64,000 nucleotides of DNA from JAKQIM01 sp029557965 (GTDB taxonomy: Bacteria > Chloroflexota > Anaerolineae > Anaerolineales > UBA4823), in assembly GCA_035341015.1 (NCBI GenBank), contig DAOQUL010000009.1, positions 1 to 64,000 on the forward strand, in the 5' to 3' direction. The notes under the pieces were generated by a model. The model saw nothing but the letters and a program-made list of their open reading frames with translations, ran no database searches and had not been told where the DNA came from. This document shows, in pieces, positions 1-8,361 of this stretch (positions are counted from its first letter, which is position 1; each line of letters opens with the position of its first letter). Position numbers and translations under genes: made by a program.

Positions 1-20
1 AATGTGGTACGATGCAGGGT

Positions 21-1211
21 ATGAGAATTTTATTCGTGGCAGATGGGCGGTCGGCGATCGCCTTGAATTGGATCAGGTATTTCATCCGGGCAGGGCATGA
101 GGTGCACCTGGCTTCATCGTTCCCCTGCCAGGCAGTGGATGGCTTGACCTCGCTGGCGGTGATCCCGGCGGCATTCAGCGAGGCCAAGGAAGGTGAGGGG
201 GAGGCTAAGGCAGGCGGCGGGGTGATGGGCAGGCTGGCTAAGCTCTTGCCGGTGGGGGCAAGAACGATGGTGCGGCAGTGGCTGGGACCGCTGACCTTGC
301 CGCGGGCCGCCAGGAAGCTCAGGGCCGTGATCGAAGCGGTTCGACCAGACCTGGTGCACGCCATGCGCATCCCTTACGAGGGGATGCTGGCGGCCATGGC
401 GATGGAAGAATTGGCAGATATGCCCCTGTTGGTGTCGGTGTGGGGAAATGATTTTACCCTGCATGCCACCGCCAATCCCTGGATGGGCAGGTTGACCAGG
501 CGAGCGCTGATGCGGGCGCACGCCCTGCACACCGACTGCCAGCGCGACCAGGCCCTGGCGCGGAAGTGGGGCTTCGCAGCCGAGAAGCCGGGGATCGTGC
601 TGCCGGGGGGCGGGGGCATCCAGATGGAGGTGTTCTACCCGGCGGCGCAGGCGCTCGAGGCGCCCATTGTGATCCAGCCCAGGGGAGTGCGGGCATACGT
701 GCGCAACGATACCTTCTTCCAGGCCATTCCGCTGGTGCTGAAGGAAAGGCCGGAGGTGCGCTTTACCTGCCCGGCGATGGCAGGGGTGGGGCTGGCGGAG
801 CAGTGGGTGAACAAGCTGGGGATCGGGGCGGCGGTAGACCTGCTGCCCAAGCTCACCCGCCCACAGATGGCAGAACAGTTCCAGCAGGCCCAGGTGGTGC
901 TCTCGATCACCACGCACGATGGGACGCCCAATACTATGCTGGAGGCGCTGGCTTGCGGGTGCTTCCCGATTGCCGGGGAGATTGAATCTTTGCGCGAGTG
1001 GATCCAACCAGGTGTGAACGGCCTGTTGGTAGATCCGGGCGATCCGCAAGCCCTGTCGCAGGCGATCTTGCAGGCATTGGGGGATGAGCCCCTGCGTGCC
1101 AAAGCGAAGGATGAAAACCTGCGTCTGGTGCGAGAGAAGGCGGAGCATGGGGCGGTGATGAGGGAGGCGGAGAGGTTCTATTTTTCAAGGATGCGTTATG
1201 ACGCGACCTGA
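21..1211 (+). CDS. Glycosyltransferase, family 4-like (GT-B fold)
   Basis: Predicted cytoplasmic or membrane-associated transferase moving a sugar from a nucleotide sugar to an unknown acceptor. The N-terminus MRILFVADGRSAIALNWIRY is a typical GT-B opening with a Gly-rich first strand. The C-terminal half has the donor-binding signature, with TPNTMLEALACGCFPIAGE followed by GVNGLLVDPGDPQAL, matching the E-x7-E region of GT4 enzymes. About 396 residues is normal for the family. An in-frame ATG at 12 would add three residues, and the frame is open to the left edge of the window, so an earlier start cannot be excluded. The 3' end overlaps the next methyltransferase gene by 14 bp, suggesting translational coupling. 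Family assignment is good; substrate is unknown. Confidence 0.85.
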   Translation: MRILFVADGRSAIALNWIRYFIRAGHEVHLASSFPCQAVDGLTSLAVIPAAFSEAKEGEGEAKAGGGVMGRLAKLLPVGARTMVRQWLGPLTLPRAARKLRAVIEAVRPDLVHAMRIPYEGMLAAMAMEELADMPLLVSVWGNDFTLHATANPWMGRLTRRALMRAHALHTDCQRDQALARKWGFAAEKPGIVLPGGGGIQMEVFYPAAQALEAPIVIQPRGVRAYVRNDTFFQAIPLVLKERPEVRFTCPAMAGVGLAEQWVNKLGIGAAVDLLPKLTRPQMAEQFQQAQVVLSITTHDGTPNTMLEALACGCFPIAGEIESLREWIQPGVNGLLVDPGDPQALSQAILQALGDEPLRAKAKDENLRLVREKAEHGAVMREAERFYFSRMRYDAT

Positions 1212-1902
1212 GTCGATCGAGAACCGTTGGGATATCCTTTACCGGGATTACCCGGAGGTGTATGAGGCATTTTCGAACACGCCCTATCACCCGACGATTT
1301 ACGAGCAGCTGCCGGGGATTATCGACCTGGCAGGCAAATGCATTGCGGATGTGGGGGCTGGGACAGGGAGCTCCAGCCTGGCGCTGGCGCGGTTGGCGCG
1401 CAAGATGATTGGCATCGAGCACGAGGCAGCCATGTTGCAAGTGGCGCGGGAAAAAGCAGGCAGCGAGGGCATGGAGCGGGTAACCTTTGTGAGCGGAGAC
1501 GCTCTGGCTTTGCCGCTGGCGGACGACTCGGTGGACCTGGTGACCGGCATCACGCTGGCCCTTTACCCCCCGGAACAGTATCGTGATTTTATCCGTGAAG
1601 GCTTGCGTGTGGCAAAGGGCCCGGTGGTTTATGTGGGCATCTCACCCGGTTGGTACGGGGGCGACTTGTATGACGTGATCGATGATCCCGAGAAGGTGGA
1701 TGAAACGGTGGACCATATTTTTATCGATGAATTCCATTTTGCGTACCAGGATATCTTCTCGGACCAGGAGTATGGGACGCTCGAGCATATTGTGAGCACA
1801 TACGGATTTATTTTTGGAAGGAAAGCGATCGCGCATTTGAAACGGGAAAACAAAACAACGATCCGGTGGAAGTTCAGAGTATATTGGAGGGGTAGGGTGT
1901 AG
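1198..1902 (+). CDS. Class I SAM-dependent methyltransferase
   Basis: Predicted soluble methyltransferase of 234 residues. Motif I, the AdoMet-binding glycine loop, is ADVGAGTGSSSLALA near residue 50. An acidic residue for the ribose follows in IGIEHEAAM, and the motif IV region is DDSVDLVTGITLALYPPEQY. These are standard for the Methyltransf_11/25 type. The start ATG lies inside the 3' end of the glycosyltransferase gene, so the two are probably co-translated and may act on the same glycan or lipid (inference from coupling). No substrate-specific domain is visible. Confidence 0.85.
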   Translation: MTRPESIENRWDILYRDYPEVYEAFSNTPYHPTIYEQLPGIIDLAGKCIADVGAGTGSSSLALARLARKMIGIEHEAAMLQVAREKAGSEGMERVTFVSGDALALPLADDSVDLVTGITLALYPPEQYRDFIREGLRVAKGPVVYVGISPGWYGGDLYDVIDDPEKVDETVDHIFIDEFHFAYQDIFSDQEYGTLEHIVSTYGFIFGRKAIAHLKRENKTTIRWKFRVYWRGRV

Positions 1903-1928
1903 CAGTACGAAGACGAGCCTGGTCCTAG

Positions 1929-1957
1929 TTGCTTTGGGGGAGAATATTATGTATACT
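1929..1957 (+). promoter_or_regulatory. Sigma-70-type promoter for the Ser/Thr kinase gene
   Basis: A -35 element TTGCTT (1929-1934), a 17-bp spacer and a -10 element TATACT (1952-1957) lie just upstream of the kinase gene. Transcription would begin near 1964, giving a leader of about 20 nt that contains the Shine-Dalgarno GAGGAGG (1976-1982). Confidence 0.5.
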
Positions 1958-1983
1958 GGAAGAGCAGCGTACATTGAGGAGGC

Positions 1984-4900
1984 ATGATGACCGGTTTGCA
2001 AGCAGGTCAAATGTTGGGGCCCTATCGCATCATTGGGCAAATTGGGCAAGGGGGGATGGCAACGGTTTACCGGGCCTACCACGCCGCCATGAATCGAGAT
2101 GTGGCACTCAAGGTGCTGCCGCGCCAATTGGCTGAATCGAGTGAGTTCTCAGCCCGTTTCCATCAAGAAGCACTGACCATCGCCGGGTTGGAGCATCCTC
2201 ATATTCTGCCGGTTTACGATCACGGTGAGGCCGATGAAGTGCCTTACCTGGTGATGCGCTACCTGGATGCCGGAACACTCAAAGACCGCCTGGGGGCCGG
2301 GCACATGGCGTTGAGGGAGATTGACCGGCTTTTCTCGCAGCTCGCGGACGCGCTGGATTATGCCCACGCGCGGGGGGTGATCCACCGCGATTTGAAGCCT
2401 TCCAATGCGCTGCTAGACCGGCGCGGTAATTTATTCCTGGCCGATTTTGGCATTGCCAAGCTCTTGGAGAGCGACAAGCATTTCACCAGCACAGGTGCGC
2501 TGGTGGGCACGCCCGCCTATATGAGCCCTGAGCAGGCCCAGGGGCAGAAGGTGGATGCGCGCACAGATATTTATTCGCTGGGGGTCATTTTGTATGAGAT
2601 GGTAACCGGGCGTGTGCCGTATGAGGCTGAGACCCCCCTGGCAGTGATTCTAAAACATATCAATGAGCCCCTGCCCCTGCCTTCGGTGGTGTACCCGGGT
2701 ATCTCACCGGCGGTGGAGCGGGTGATCTTGAAAGCGCTGGCAAAGAACCCGGAAGACCGTTTTGCTTCGATGACCGATTTCCTGGCGGCCTGGAAGCAGG
2801 CCCTGGGCGAGGCTGAGACGGTGCGCGGCCCACAGGTGCTGGCGCAGTCGGCGGCAGAAACGGTCATCGGGGGGCCGTTGGGGCCGGGCGATGCGCAAGC
2901 CTCAACGGTTGTGGGGGATGAGGCCCCTTCAGGCCTACCGGCAGAAGGGCGCACGGCGCTGCCGGGCACGGTGTTGACCTCGCCCGCAAAAGCATCTGGG
3001 CCAACCGCACCCCCTGTAGAAAAGCCAGCCCGTGCGGCCCGTCCCATGCGCAAGCCCAAGAGCAAGCTGTTTTGGGTGTTGGGCGGGGTTGGGCTATTGA
3101 TGGTGCTGGCGGCCCTGGTTGTGGGGTTGATCATGGTGCGGCGTTTCTTGATCTTCAGGGCGCGCGTGCTTGCTGGTTCCACGCCGGCGGCTCAGGTCTC
3201 CACCGGCGAGCCCTCCGCCTGGCGCTCGTGGGGGGCATGGAATTGGGCTGCCACGATCGTGGTGGATGATGACCAGGTCTACAGCGGCGATTGGCATGGA
3301 CTGACGGTTAGGGAACGCTCAGGCGGGAATCTTGTTGGGCATTATACGGCGGCAGATGGCCTGCCGGGTACGTATATTAATGACCTTCTGCTGCACCCAG
3401 ATGATTACCACATTTGGGCGGCGACGAATAATGGGCTGGCTCAGCGAACAGAAGATGAACTGATCGTCTACGATATGTCAGACGGGCTGGACAGCCCGGT
3501 TGTGATGGCGATTGAATCAACCCCGTTGGGATTGCTCGCTGGTACCGCCTACAGCGGCCAAACCGGGGGTGGGTTGAACCAACTGGGGGGCAACGGCTGG
3601 CAGCCATTTGCGCCATTTCCATCGGGAGAAGGGCCGGGGCAGCTATCTTGGAACGTGTATGTGATCCGCTCGTGGGAAGATGGCGAACTGTGGGTGGGCA
3701 CCATGCACGGGCTGGGGCATTATGATCCGGATGCAGGCACCTGGGAAACCTATTTTGTGGAAGATGGCTTGCCTGATAACGAGGTCATTGCACTGTTGGT
3801 GGATGGCCCTGGGCAAGCCTGGGTGGCGACCAGGGGCGGGGTGGTGCGCTTTGTGGATAGCGCCTTTGAGCCCGTGCCCCAGATGCAGGGCCAGGGCATT
3901 GAATATGCCGATGGTATGCAGCGTGATGAGCGGGGTTGGTATTGGTTTGCCACCTATGATGGCATTTACCGTTTTAACCCCGATAATGCCGATTGGACCA
4001 TGTTCTCAAACGAAGAGCTGGGGGTGCGGTATGTCACCGGCATAGGCCAGGACGATGACGGCGTCTTGTATTTTGGCAGTGATCAGGGGTTGATTGTTTA
4101 CGACTCGGATGACACTCAGTTGACGGATACTTTCAACACCTGGCAAGTGCCGGGCCTGCCGCAGGTGTGGCATGGGTATGAACGCATCTTGCCGGCGACA
4201 GACGGGAGCCTGTGGTTTGTGGGCAGGAGCGTTCCCGAGACGGACCGTTTTGACCCGGGAAATGAGACCTGGTCTCAGCCGGGTGACCTGCCGCGTGATT
4301 ACGTGCCCCTGGTTGTGGATGTACAGGGCAATACCTGGTGCCTGGAATATGGAGAAGGGCTGCACCGCCTGGGGGCAGATCGCGTGGTAACGAGCTGGAC
4401 GACGGCCAATGGCCTGCCGTCCAACGAAATCTATGGGCTGGCAGTGACACCCGATGGCACGGCCTGGGTGGGCACGCTGGGTGGCCTGGCACAGATCGAG
4501 AATGACCAGGTGGTGCAGGTGTACGATCGCACAAACGGCCTGTCGCAAAACGCCGTCTTCTTGGTGTTCGCCGCCTCTGACGGCTCGGTGTGGGTTTCTA
4601 CGGTAGATGAAGAAGGTTACAACCCTGGCTTAAGCCGGCGGAGCCCTGATGGGCAGTGGGCGCATTATGGGGGCGGAAAATCCTTCGCGGCCGAGTGGGA
4701 CGGTGTTTCTGCCATTGCCGAAGATACCAACGGCGCGATCTGGGTAGCGGCGAACGGCGATGCCCTGTTCAAGTTCGAGCAGGAACAGTGGTCGCGTTAC
4801 ACCTTGCCCGATGAGAACAACTGGTTCACGGCGCTGGCGTTTGCGCCTGATGGCGGCCTGTGGGTGGGCACTGGCGATAGCGGGGTTTACCGCTGGGATG

Positions 4901-5046
4901 GCGCCTCCGGAACAGGCGGCACGAACTGGCAGCAGTACGGCGTCAAAGATGGATTGATCGAGGCCGAGATCCGGGCGATCTATGTGGACGCGCAGGGGGT
5001 GGTGTGGTTTGCGACCCAGGCCGGGGCGACGAGGTATATCCCCTAA
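1984..5046 (+). CDS. Transmembrane Ser/Thr protein kinase with exported propeller domain
   Basis: A 1020-residue PknB-type kinase. The catalytic domain (about residues 12-275) has the glycine loop GQGGMATV, Lys43 in ALKVL, the catalytic loop HRDLKPSN (Asp136) and DFG at 154-156, so it should be active. A Pro/Ala-rich linker follows, then one membrane helix near residues 360-385. The outer part (about 415-1020) is built of repeats with patterns such as DGLPDNEVIALLVDGPG and GTAWVGTLGGLAQIEN, which match two-component regulator propeller (Reg_prop) blades. It probably senses an extracellular ligand and phosphorylates cytoplasmic targets. Two ATGs occur at 1984 and 1987; the SD GAGGAGG ends 1 or 4 nt before them, favouring the second. 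The gene ends inside a 46-bp palindrome. Confidence 0.9.
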   Translation: MMTGLQAGQMLGPYRIIGQIGQGGMATVYRAYHAAMNRDVALKVLPRQLAESSEFSARFHQEALTIAGLEHPHILPVYDHGEADEVPYLVMRYLDAGTLKDRLGAGHMALREIDRLFSQLADALDYAHARGVIHRDLKPSNALLDRRGNLFLADFGIAKLLESDKHFTSTGALVGTPAYMSPEQAQGQKVDARTDIYSLGVILYEMVTGRVPYEAETPLAVILKHINEPLPLPSVVYPGISPAVERVILKALAKNPEDRFASMTDFLAAWKQALGEAETVRGPQVLAQSAAETVIGGPLGPGDAQASTVVGDEAPSGLPAEGRTALPGTVLTSPAKASGPTAPPVEKPARAARPMRKPKSKLFWVLGGVGLLMVLAALVVGLIMVRRFLIFRARVLAGSTPAAQVSTGEPSAWRSWGAWNWAATIVVDDDQVYSGDWHGLTVRERSGGNLVGHYTAADGLPGTYINDLLLHPDDYHIWAATNNGLAQRTEDELIVYDMSDGLDSPVVMAIESTPLGLLAGTAYSGQTGGGLNQLGGNGWQPFAPFPSGEGPGQLSWNVYVIRSWEDGELWVGTMHGLGHYDPDAGTWETYFVEDGLPDNEVIALLVDGPGQAWVATRGGVVRFVDSAFEPVPQMQGQGIEYADGMQRDERGWYWFATYDGIYRFNPDNADWTMFSNEELGVRYVTGIGQDDDGVLYFGSDQGLIVYDSDDTQLTDTFNTWQVPGLPQVWHGYERILPATDGSLWFVGRSVPETDRFDPGNETWSQPGDLPRDYVPLVVDVQGNTWCLEYGEGLHRLGADRVVTSWTTANGLPSNEIYGLAVTPDGTAWVGTLGGLAQIENDQVVQVYDRTNGLSQNAVFLVFAASDGSVWVSTVDEEGYNPGLSRRSPDGQWAHYGGGKSFAAEWDGVSAIAEDTNGAIWVAANGDALFKFEQEQWSRYTLPDENNWFTALAFAPDGGLWVGTGDSGVYRWDGASGTGGTNWQQYGVKDGLIEAEIRAIYVDAQGVVWFATQAGATRYIP

Positions 5047-5083
5047 AAATAATGTGGGGCGCCCCACATTATTTTTAGGGGAT
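5038..5083. terminator. Bidirectional terminator: 46-bp perfect palindrome
   Basis: Positions 5038-5060 are the exact reverse complement of 5061-5083, with no spacer; the centre is GGGGCGCCCC. Read either way the arm is followed by ATTATTTTTA, giving a GC-rich hairpin tip and an A/T-rich base. The stop codons of both convergent genes (5044-5046 on +, 5075-5077 on -) lie inside the arms, so both proteins end in Tyr-Ile-Pro. Confidence 0.8.
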
Positions 5084-7675
5084 GTATTCGTTTGGAAGTG
5101 CCTGTACCTGGACGGTGAAGATGCGCCCATCCTCGAAGTGCCCGGTGAAGACCCAGATGGGCTGGACCACCAGGTAAGCGGCTGTGCTGGGGTCGGTATC
5201 TTGCCCGGCGGTGCAGTGCTGGAGCGTTGTCGAGGCATAAGCCAGCTCGATGCTGTCAATGGTCACCTGGCCGCTCAGCGCCCCAGCGGGGAAAGCACCC
5301 AGGTCAGAAGCGTGGTCATATTCGTTTGGCTGGTTGCTGGTGATGACACCGTCTGGAGGCGTTCCACCGCTCAGCTCTTTGATGACAGGGTAACCACCGA
5401 ATTGTTGACCGGGGATGACATAGCCCTCGATCTCGATCAGGTCGCCGGGCATGCCGATCAGGCTGGCGGCAGCATCCCAGATGAGTGAACTGTTGGTCAC
5501 GAAAGATTGACCGTCGCTGGTGGTGAGCAAGACCACCTCCCGGTCTTCGAGGGTCACGATCTGTTCGGTTCCGGTCCATTCCTGGATGCGCAGATCAGGA
5601 TCAAGCAGTTCATAGCGCTCGACGTTGAGGATGGGGGTATCGTTTTTGAGACTGGTGACACTGCCCCAGACGCGTATTGGCAGGTTGTGGTACTGCTCCA
5701 TGCCTGTCAAGGCCTCGCCTTCTAGGAAGAAGAAGACGCCTCCGGAAGCCTTATCGGTCGATTCGGCGTAAAGCCCCAATTCCAGGCTGGTAGAGCCATC
5801 GAGATAGCGGTGGATGGTGACCTGCACCGTGCCGGTCAGCCCATCCAGACGCTCATCAACGGCGTAGGGCCCTAAAGCGGGCGCTGGCGTGGGGGTGGGC
5901 AGGATCGAAGGGTCTACATTGGGCACTGACAGCATGCCGCCGCCGAAATTGGCATTTTCAGAGCCGCCGCCACCACCGCCCCAGCCGCCGCAGGACATGG
6001 ACATGTAATAGGCGGTAATATACTCGCCGGTGCTGATATAACCCCAATTCATGGTGGCTGGATCACCAGGCAAAATATACCCGGTTAACTCGACCGTGAC
6101 CCCGGCAGGTACCTCAGCCGGCAGGTCGGGCAAGGCCAGGGTACGGCCATCGCCGGCGGCCAGGAAAGCCTGGTCGCCCTGGCGCTGGATGGTGCCGGTG
6201 AGATATTCACTTTCTTGGGTAGAGATTTCCCAACCCTCCAGGTTGAAGACCAGGTTGCCATCTTCATTCGGATTGAACTGCCCCCAGCCGTGGACGCTTG
6301 TCCAGGGATCATTGGCAGCGAGCCCCTCGCCGTTGGCAACCAGGTATTCGTTGAGCGTGATGAGGGTGGGGTCGCCGGGGGTAGTGGGTTGGCGCACCTG
6401 AACAGTGCCGTAAAGATCCACCGGCTCACCGGCGGAATAGGTGCGAGACCACTGGCGGTAGGTGATGGGCCGGTCGGCTTCGAGAACGGCGTAACGGGCA
6501 TGCTGGATGGCATCTTGATCGCCCAACCTGGCCCAGGCCTGTTCGGCAGTGATGATGGGGAACTGGCCCACCGCGTTGAAGGATTGGCGGCTGATCATGG
6601 CACGGCTGACCTGGCCTTTGTCGATGCTGACCGACATCCAGGCCATGTTGCCGGGGTCCTTGCCGATGCCGTAGATCACGGGCCGCTCATCCAGCAGAGG
6701 GGTGAAGACCACGGTGTTGGGCTGGACGGGAGATGGGCCGGCGCGGTAGGGCAGATCCAGCAGGCCGTACTGGTTGAGAAACTCGGTGGCGATGCGCACC
6801 TGTTCTTCGTAAGGCAGGGGCTCGCTGAAACTGTAGAAATGGCCGGAACGGTTCTCATAGACGAACTGGCCGGGGAAGCTCAAAAAGCGCAGCAGGCGGA
6901 AGCCATCGGTGGCTTCGAAGATATTTAACCAAGAGGCTTCGCTGGGCATGGCATATACGCCGCCCTGCAAGCCGAACTGGGCCGCCACCTGGCGAGCGTT
7001 CTCGCTGGTGATGGCTTCACCAAGCTGGTGGCGGTAGATGTTGACCGAATCCGGAGTGGTGGGGTAGGGTATAGTAAATGAAAAGGCAACATTGGGGAAG
7101 GCGCCGGTTGAGGAGGCCGGCAGGTTGAGTATAGGGGTGGGCGCGGCGGTCTCAGCGAGAGTTGCGGTAGGTGCAGGGGAATTCCCGTTGACTGCTTCCT
7201 CGGCAGGAGCAGTGGGGGTGGTGCTCTGGCTGGCCTGGATGATGGGGGCAGTGGTGGGGGTGGCTGGTGCAGCCGGCAGGGGCCCGGGCAGCAGAGCGCG
7301 AATGCCCCATCCCAAAGCGACGATGAACAAGATGGCAAGGGTGGCCCAACCCAGGGTGCGGGCTGAGCCGGACATGAAGTGTTTCATACGCGAGGTCCTC
7401 TGTGGATTGAGTCTTTCGAGGGCGGTGAAGACCTTGCCAGAACCCTGTTGAACGGCCTCGGCTGAGGGCGAAGGCCAACGCTCTTGCAGCGCGGCGCGCA
7501 GACCGGTTTCGAACTGACCCAGCTCGGCGGCGTAAGCCCGGCAGGCCTCGCAAGAGGCCAGGTGTTGGCCCAGGGCTTGCTGGTCGGCAGGGGTCAACAG
7601 GCCGTCGGCGGCGGCATGCAGGGCGTAATGGGCTTCGTCATGGGTGAGGGTTTGAGGTTCAACTGGATGTTCCAT
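5075..7675 (-). CDS. Membrane-anchored anti-sigma factor with large exported region
   Basis: An 866-residue protein starting at ATG 7675, preceded by SD GAGGAGG and overlapping the ECF sigma gene by 17 bp. The N-terminus holds a zf-HC2 anti-sigma zinc finger (His38, Cys42, Cys45 in HLASCEAC). One membrane helix lies near residues 108-126, followed by a Pro/Thr/Ala-rich stalk. The exported part of over 700 residues contains at least three OB-like strand-rich repeats beginning LTGTIQ, LTGTVQ and WTGTEQ, plus a Gly-rich stretch SCGGWGGGGGGSENANFGGG. The cytoplasmic finger should hold the partner sigma factor until the outer domain reports envelope stress. Anti-sigma factors are usually 200-300 residues, so the outer domain is exceptional. 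Ligand unknown. Confidence 0.85.
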   Translation of the reverse strand: MEHPVEPQTLTHDEAHYALHAAADGLLTPADQQALGQHLASCEACRAYAAELGQFETGLRAALQERWPSPSAEAVQQGSGKVFTALERLNPQRTSRMKHFMSGSARTLGWATLAILFIVALGWGIRALLPGPLPAAPATPTTAPIIQASQSTTPTAPAEEAVNGNSPAPTATLAETAAPTPILNLPASSTGAFPNVAFSFTIPYPTTPDSVNIYRHQLGEAITSENARQVAAQFGLQGGVYAMPSEASWLNIFEATDGFRLLRFLSFPGQFVYENRSGHFYSFSEPLPYEEQVRIATEFLNQYGLLDLPYRAGPSPVQPNTVVFTPLLDERPVIYGIGKDPGNMAWMSVSIDKGQVSRAMISRQSFNAVGQFPIITAEQAWARLGDQDAIQHARYAVLEADRPITYRQWSRTYSAGEPVDLYGTVQVRQPTTPGDPTLITLNEYLVANGEGLAANDPWTSVHGWGQFNPNEDGNLVFNLEGWEISTQESEYLTGTIQRQGDQAFLAAGDGRTLALPDLPAEVPAGVTVELTGYILPGDPATMNWGYISTGEYITAYYMSMSCGGWGGGGGGSENANFGGGMLSVPNVDPSILPTPTPAPALGPYAVDERLDGLTGTVQVTIHRYLDGSTSLELGLYAESTDKASGGVFFFLEGEALTGMEQYHNLPIRVWGSVTSLKNDTPILNVERYELLDPDLRIQEWTGTEQIVTLEDREVVLLTTSDGQSFVTNSSLIWDAAASLIGMPGDLIEIEGYVIPGQQFGGYPVIKELSGGTPPDGVITSNQPNEYDHASDLGAFPAGALSGQVTIDSIELAYASTTLQHCTAGQDTDPSTAAYLVVQPIWVFTGHFEDGRIFTVQVQALPNEYIP

Positions 7676-8270
7676 GGGTCTCCTCCTCTCGAAGAAGTGG
7701 CTGGGGAGGTTCTTCCCCAGGCGCCCAATTGCCACGACCTGGCGATTGCAGCAGCTTGAGACGGGCATAATGCAGGCGAGAGTGGACGGTGCCGGGGCTG
7801 ATGCGCAGGGCCGCTGCAATCTGCGGCACGCTGAGCTCGTGAACGTAGCGCAAGATGAGCGGCAGGCGGTGCTTCTCGTCCAGGGCGTCCACAGCCTGCC
7901 ACAGCAGGCGGCTGGCCTCATTTTGGATGGCAGACTGCTCTGGAGAAGCCGGGCGGCTGCGTAGAAGGTGCAGGGCGATGAGTGTGTTCTGCAGGCCCTG
8001 GCGCACCTTGCGCTTGCGCAGGCGGCCGCGGCAGGCGTTGACGGCAATGCTCGTCAGCCAGGTGCGGGAGGAGGCCTGGCCGCGGAAGCTATCCCAGGCG
8101 CGGTGCGCGGCGATGAAGGTCTCTTGGGCGGCATCTTCGGCCTCATCGGGGTCGTTGAGGATCGAAAGCGCCAGCCGCCGGATGTAGGCATAGTGCTCCT
8201 GCACCAGGCGCTCAAGATGCTGGGCGGCTTGGGTTGTTTGTGCGCTCTGCGCACCGTCTGCATGGCTCAT
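7659..8270 (-). CDS. ECF-family RNA polymerase sigma factor
   Basis: About 203 residues. Region 2 is seen in HYAYIRRLALSILNDPDEAE and the -10 recognition stretch AAQETFIAAHRAWDSFRG. Region 4 with its helix-turn-helix is HRLPLILRYVHELSVPQIAA followed by ISPGTVHSRLHYARLKLL. The start is taken at ATG 8270; a TTG six bases upstream (8276) is possible, and neither has a clear Shine-Dalgarno. Its 3' end overlaps the anti-sigma gene, the usual arrangement for a sigma/anti-sigma pair. It likely directs transcription of an envelope-response regulon, probably including itself. Confidence 0.9.
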   Translation of the reverse strand: MSHADGAQSAQTTQAAQHLERLVQEHYAYIRRLALSILNDPDEAEDAAQETFIAAHRAWDSFRGQASSRTWLTSIAVNACRGRLRKRKVRQGLQNTLIALHLLRSRPASPEQSAIQNEASRLLWQAVDALDEKHRLPLILRYVHELSVPQIAAALRISPGTVHSRLHYARLKLLQSPGRGNWAPGEEPPQPLLREEETHGTSS

Positions 8271-8361
8271 AGCCAACCGGTGTTCCGAGTATTCCCTGAC
8301 TGCCGTGGTGTGGTCTGGTTGGGCATATCACTTGATTAGACGCGCCCCACGGCAGAATCCT
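8271..8361. promoter_or_regulatory. Intergenic region upstream of the ECF sigma gene with inverted repeat
   Basis: This 91-bp gap separates the patatin gene from the sigma gene. It contains a 9-bp inverted repeat, CTGCCGTGG (8300-8308) and CCACGGCAG (8347-8355), that could be an operator or loop structure. No convincing sigma-70 promoter is visible; an ECF-type promoter is plausible but not demonstrable from one copy. Confidence 0.25.

Noticed and set aside
114..1148. 344-codon open frame on the minus strand opposite the glycosyltransferase
   Set aside because: Low-complexity Arg/His/Pro-rich translation, no motifs, and a well-conserved enzyme on the other strand.
7676..8047. N-terminal extension of the anti-sigma gene by 124 codons
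   Set aside because: The extension is an out-of-frame reading of the sigma factor gene; the ATG at 7675 has a strong Shine-Dalgarno and starts the zf-HC2 domain.
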